A program made the translations under genes and the position numbers. The notes beneath the pieces were generated by a model. That model made no database searches. It was not told the origin of the DNA and saw nothing but the letters and a program-made list of their open reading frames with translations. Positions 18,429 through 20,419 of a stretch of DNA of 20,419 bases are shown here, piece after piece (positions within the stretch are counted from its first letter, which is position 1; every line of letters starts with the position of its first letter). Source of the DNA: Chara braunii (taxonomy: Eukaryota > Streptophyta > Charophyceae > Charales > Characeae); assembly GCA_003427395.1 (NCBI GenBank), contig BFEA01000026.1, forward strand, positions 5,010,743-5,031,161. The letters are read 5' to 3'.

Positions 18429-18485
<57 letters not shown>
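18355..18485 (+). repeat. Dispersed repeat copy ending in (CA)n
   Basis: AGTAGGTGGAAGTTCGCCGA (18355) to CAGT, then CATGCTTTTTTTGTGGAGTT (18391) and AGCGAATATGACAA, run directly into a (CA)n array (18431-18485). The same order, spacer and array position occur at 5486-5590, where the arm is also present in inverted orientation on the other side. Here the left arm is missing. The terminal array is therefore probably part of the repeat rather than a random neighbour. Confidence 0.8.
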
Positions 18486-18487
<2 letters not shown>

Positions 18488-18564
18488 TTTCAGTGTGCAT
18501 CATGTTGTCAACCATAGAAGATTCTAAGGTAAAGCCGGTTTCAATTTTGGATCTACTCATGTTG

Positions 18565-18683
18565 TCTGCTATAGAAGATTCTTGATTTATGCATGTCATC
18601 CTTGGGCAGGGGACATGCTAATCTTCTCTGTATTGTTCCAACTTTTAACGGATGTCCTGAAGGACTCTGCTATAGAAGATTCT
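18565..18683. repeat. 18-bp target-site duplication flanking the U6 copy
   Basis: TCTGCTATAGAAGATTCT is identical at 18565-18582 and 18666-18683, and sequences outside it differ (GTTG before the left copy, AAGG after the right). A duplication of this length is in the range made by LINE-type target-primed reverse transcription. Confidence 0.9.
18583..18665 (-). pseudogene. Processed U6 snRNA retrocopy, 3'-truncated
   Basis: Read on the minus strand it starts GTCCTTCAGGACATCCG, the 5' stem-loop of plant U6. It then carries GGAACAATACAGAGAAGATT with the intact ACAGAGA box, AGCATG covering the AGC triad, CCCCTGC and CAAGGATGACATGCATAAAT. Compared with the plant U6 sequence as I remember it, there are about ten differences over 83 bases, and the 3' terminal ~18 nt are missing. 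An exact 18-bp direct repeat (TCTGCTATAGAAGATTCT) flanks it at 18565-18582 and 18666-18683. No upstream TATA/USE promoter is present, so it is a retroposed copy rather than a working gene. Confidence 0.92.
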
Positions 18684-18715
18684 AAGGTAAAGCTGTTTCA
18701 AGTTTGGATCTACTC

Positions 18716-19172
18716 TTCCGGGTGGAAAGGGGTGGTCGTGGTGACAGTTCAAACCACACAGGTAGGAGGTTAGAAAGGAGCTGAAGAAACAGGAAGCTGA
18801 GAGCAGCGGCAGTTGCGAAGCCTTGAACACACAACCTCCGGCACGTACCTCCCAGCTTCAGTAAAAGCACGCTTCTCTACCAGTATCCAGCCCACCCCTC
18901 CCCTTCTCCTCTGATGCGGAGAAGTGCAGTACCAGGCAGACCCCACACCCGACCCATCAAACCAGAATCGGTAAAAACTGCCTAGGGAGTCAGCAAAACA
19001 AGCGGGCGATGAAATACAGCCTACATATATTGTCACACTGTGAATCAGAGCGTGAAGGCGAAAAAAAGCAAAACAAGGAAAGGAAAAGAAGGAAGGAAGG
19101 AAAGCCCCACCTGTTCATCACCTCTTACGTACGGACGCTCTCGCCTTTCAAGAAACTGCAAACTGGAGGTAT
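18716..19172. other. Spacer, no gene or SelD exon recognised
   Basis: Minus-strand frames were inspected for the missing SelD N-terminal half (catalytic Cys/Sec and GDDAA-type motif) and nothing convincing was found. A purine-rich stretch (GGAAAAGAAGGAAGGAAGG-like) lies near 19078-19100. Confidence 0.5.
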
Positions 19173-19505
19173 CCCATGCTCCGCCGCTCAAAAGACCAGA
19201 ACCAACATCCGAACGATCTCCTGTATCTCGTATTCGATTCCACCGGGATTGAGAAGCCATTTAGCTCCTCTCTTTTGTATGCAATCGGGTCTGGTCTTTT
19301 TTCTTTCTCTTCTCTTTCTTTTTTTTTTCTTTTTTCTTTTTTAATCGGGTCTGCTATCATCAATCTCTGTTGCTGAATGATGAAAAATTTGTTCCTAACT
19401 GCATCTCATTTGTCGTCCAAAAGTTATCGGCTCTGAAAACAAGGGGGCAATGAGCGTACTCCTTGCTCCTCCACTTGAAAGACCAGAACCAGCATGCGAA
19501 TGCAT
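19173..19505. repeat. Diverged direct repeat pair, 288 bases apart
   Basis: Copies at 19173-19217 and 19461-19505 share GCTCC.CC.CT...AAAGACCAGAACCA and CAT.CGAA. About three quarters of 45 positions agree. The intervening DNA contains the pyrimidine tract and its flanking 11-bp repeats. Confidence 0.65.
19283..19353 (-). repeat. Pyrimidine tract bounded by exact 11-bp direct repeats
   Basis: AATCGGGTCTG occurs at 19283-19293 and 19343-19353. Between them lies an almost pure T/C tract, which is A-rich on the minus strand. This resembles a target duplication around an A-rich tail with no element body. Confidence 0.65.
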
Positions 19506-19546
19506 CGATCGTACTACTCTTGATTTCATGCTTTCGATCGATGCAT
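19500..19546. repeat. Perfect 12-bp inverted repeat
   Basis: ATGCATCGATCG (19500-19511) and CGATCGATGCAT (19535-19546) pair perfectly around a 23-base loop. Further CGATCGATGG and GATCGATCC strings follow at about 19583 and 19796, so GATC/CGATCG motifs are locally enriched. Confidence 0.8.
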
Positions 19547-19828
19547 GCTTGTCTTCAAATGGCATGATCCAAAAACCGCCATTCGATCGATGGCAATGGA
19601 CATCTATTCGTACGACCGAATGGATAGAAGGACGTACGCTCTCACCTTCTTTGGTAAGCGAAGTGCTCGAACACATGTCTTTTTTCTCTAAATTTCAAAA
19701 GATTTGATAACGATCGCTACTTTTGCAGTCGTTTGTTCAAGCGAGTTTTTGATCGAGAGCTCATTGTTCTGTACTCGAGCAGAGTCTTCGCGTCTGATCG
19801 ATCCGGATTAGTATTTAGTATTTACCAT

Positions 19829-20040
19829 GGTTACATTCCGCACGTCCGGACCAAGGTCCAGACAGTCCGGAGTACCATGTCCGCGTGGACGTACGGTCCG
19901 GAGGTTCCGGAAGGTGCCAAATCCAGAGGATTTTTTTCTTTTAAATGGGTCGGCCTGGACCCTTTATTGGGTCGAGGCCGACCCCAGAAAATTGTGTGGG
20001 GTAATTTTTCGACCCGTTGGGCCTCTGCAGACACGGCCGG
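19829..20040. other. GTCCGG-rich block with strong hairpin, possible element end
   Basis: GGTTACATTCCGCACGTCCGG (one base trimmed: GTTACATTCCGCACGTCCGG) starts a cluster of TCCGGA and GGTCC motifs. It recalls the GGTTAC...CGGACGTC starts of the elements at 3953 and 10615. GGGTCGGCCTGGACCC (19947-19962) and GGGTCGAGGCCGACCC (19969-19984) form a stem with 14 of 16 pairs and a TTTATT loop. No CTAG terminus or target duplication was found, so this is at most a diverged or truncated relative. An overlapping 161-codon frame (19733-20218) is not recognised. Confidence 0.45.
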
Positions 20041-20139
20041 ACGCACGCTTCTTAGGTTTAAATATATATTTTTTTCGTTCATTCTGCAGTCTTGGTGTGG
20101 CCTCGTTTTTGGGGGGAAACGAGGTCTGTTCGAATCGAA

Positions 20140-20217
20140 ACTCCCCCCGCCCGCCATTCAGCCCGCTGGTATACTTTCGACACTCCCCCCGCCCACCATT
20201 CACCCCGCTGGAATGTG
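20140..20217. repeat. 42-bp tandem duplication
   Basis: ACTCCCCCCGCCCGCCATTC (20140) and ACTCCCCCCGCCCACCATTC (20182) open two copies that continue through A(G/C)CCCGCTGG(T/A)AT. In one frame they encode LPPP(A/T)I(Q/H)PAG twice, but the surrounding frame has no recognisable protein. Confidence 0.88.
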
Positions 20218-20330
20218 ACGAGCTGATGACGTCCTCGTTGCAGCGCTTCCCCCATCGCCGTCGCCGTGGCTGCTCCTGCCCTGCCGTGTGCACGTGGTCG
20301 CCGTCATCGAGCCAACGTCGCCATCAGACA

Positions 20331-20331
<1 letters not shown>

Positions 20332-20419
<88 letters not shown>
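20332..20419. repeat. Compound (CA)n(GA)n microsatellite at the right edge
   Basis: A CA array to about 20386 switches cleanly into a GA array that continues to the window end. Its full length is unknown. Confidence 0.97.

Larger units (their letters stand above)
18502..18715 (+). repeat. 57-bp tandem dimer interrupted by a U6 insertion
   Basis: Unit 1 is 18502-18558. Unit 2 is 18559-18582 continuing at 18684-18715. Both start ATGTTGTC, carry ATAGAAGATTCTAAGGTAAA and end TTTGGATCTACTC. Removing 18583-18683 (the insert plus one target duplication) restores a uniform second unit, which shows the dimer existed before the insertion. Confidence 0.9.

Noticed and set aside
18583-18665. Functional U6 gene
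   Set aside because: It lacks the 3' end and upstream Pol III promoter elements, carries about ten changes, and is bracketed by a target-site duplication.
19733-20218. 161-codon plus-strand open frame
   Set aside because: It overlaps hairpin and tandem-repeat DNA, and its C-terminal proline repeats simply mirror the 42-bp tandem. No family recognised.
1-20419. CRISPR array or bacterial defence system
   Set aside because: The repeats are microsatellites or diverged tandem blocks; there are no regular repeat-spacer units and the DNA is eukaryotic.

Overview
The window looks like repeat-dominated nuclear DNA from a eukaryote with a large, gene-poor genome. It holds long (CA)n/(TG)n, poly(T) and poly(A) tracts, many diverged tandem duplications, AT-rich spacers and non-autonomous transposon-like units. 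Only one protein-coding piece can be supported: the terminal exon (17421-18070, minus strand) of a bacterial-type selenophosphate synthetase (SelD). It has a spliceosomal-type acceptor and a (CA)n-bearing intron, so it is not bacterial contamination. A processed U6 snRNA copy at 18583-18665 resembles the green-plant U6 sequence. Land plants have lost selenoprotein synthesis, so SelD plus plant-type U6 points to a green or streptophyte (charophyte-like) alga. That assignment is inference.

Layout. 1-3944: a microsatellite, then AT-rich DNA with diverged tandem pairs (61, 90 and 128 bp periods). 3945-6642: a candidate 2.7 kb composite element with CTAG-starting ends and near-identical 8-bp flanking repeats. 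It contains a two-level 119-bp tandem repeat, a polypyrimidine tract, (TG)n arrays, an inverted repeat bounded by TG/CA arrays, and a nested unit with GC-rich CCGCGG hairpin ends. 6643-10606: AT-rich and nearly featureless. 10615-11075: a compact 461-bp element with an exact 8-bp target-site duplication (hAT-like), apparently of the same family. 11084-15100: spacers, more tandem duplications, a G-rich block and a four-copy repeat. 15440-16722: a GC-rich inverted repeat, a possible terminal-inverted-repeat unit and a clean 230-bp tandem duplication. 17147-18172: SelD 3' flank, terminal exon and intron end. 18355-18715: a dispersed repeat ending in (CA)n, then a 57-bp tandem dimer split by the U6 retrocopy. 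18716-20419: hairpins, a TCCGG-rich block, short tandem repeats and a terminal (CA)n(GA)n array.

No operon or multi-gene system is visible. SelD would make selenophosphate for selenocysteine tRNA. Its N-terminal exons, with the catalytic Cys/Sec, are not recognisable here and presumably lie further upstream, beyond the right edge or in a long intron. The novel material is mainly mobile-element biology: two related CTAG-ended elements with shared palindromes, a microsatellite-linked dispersed repeat, and a U6 retrocopy with an exact 18-bp target-site duplication.
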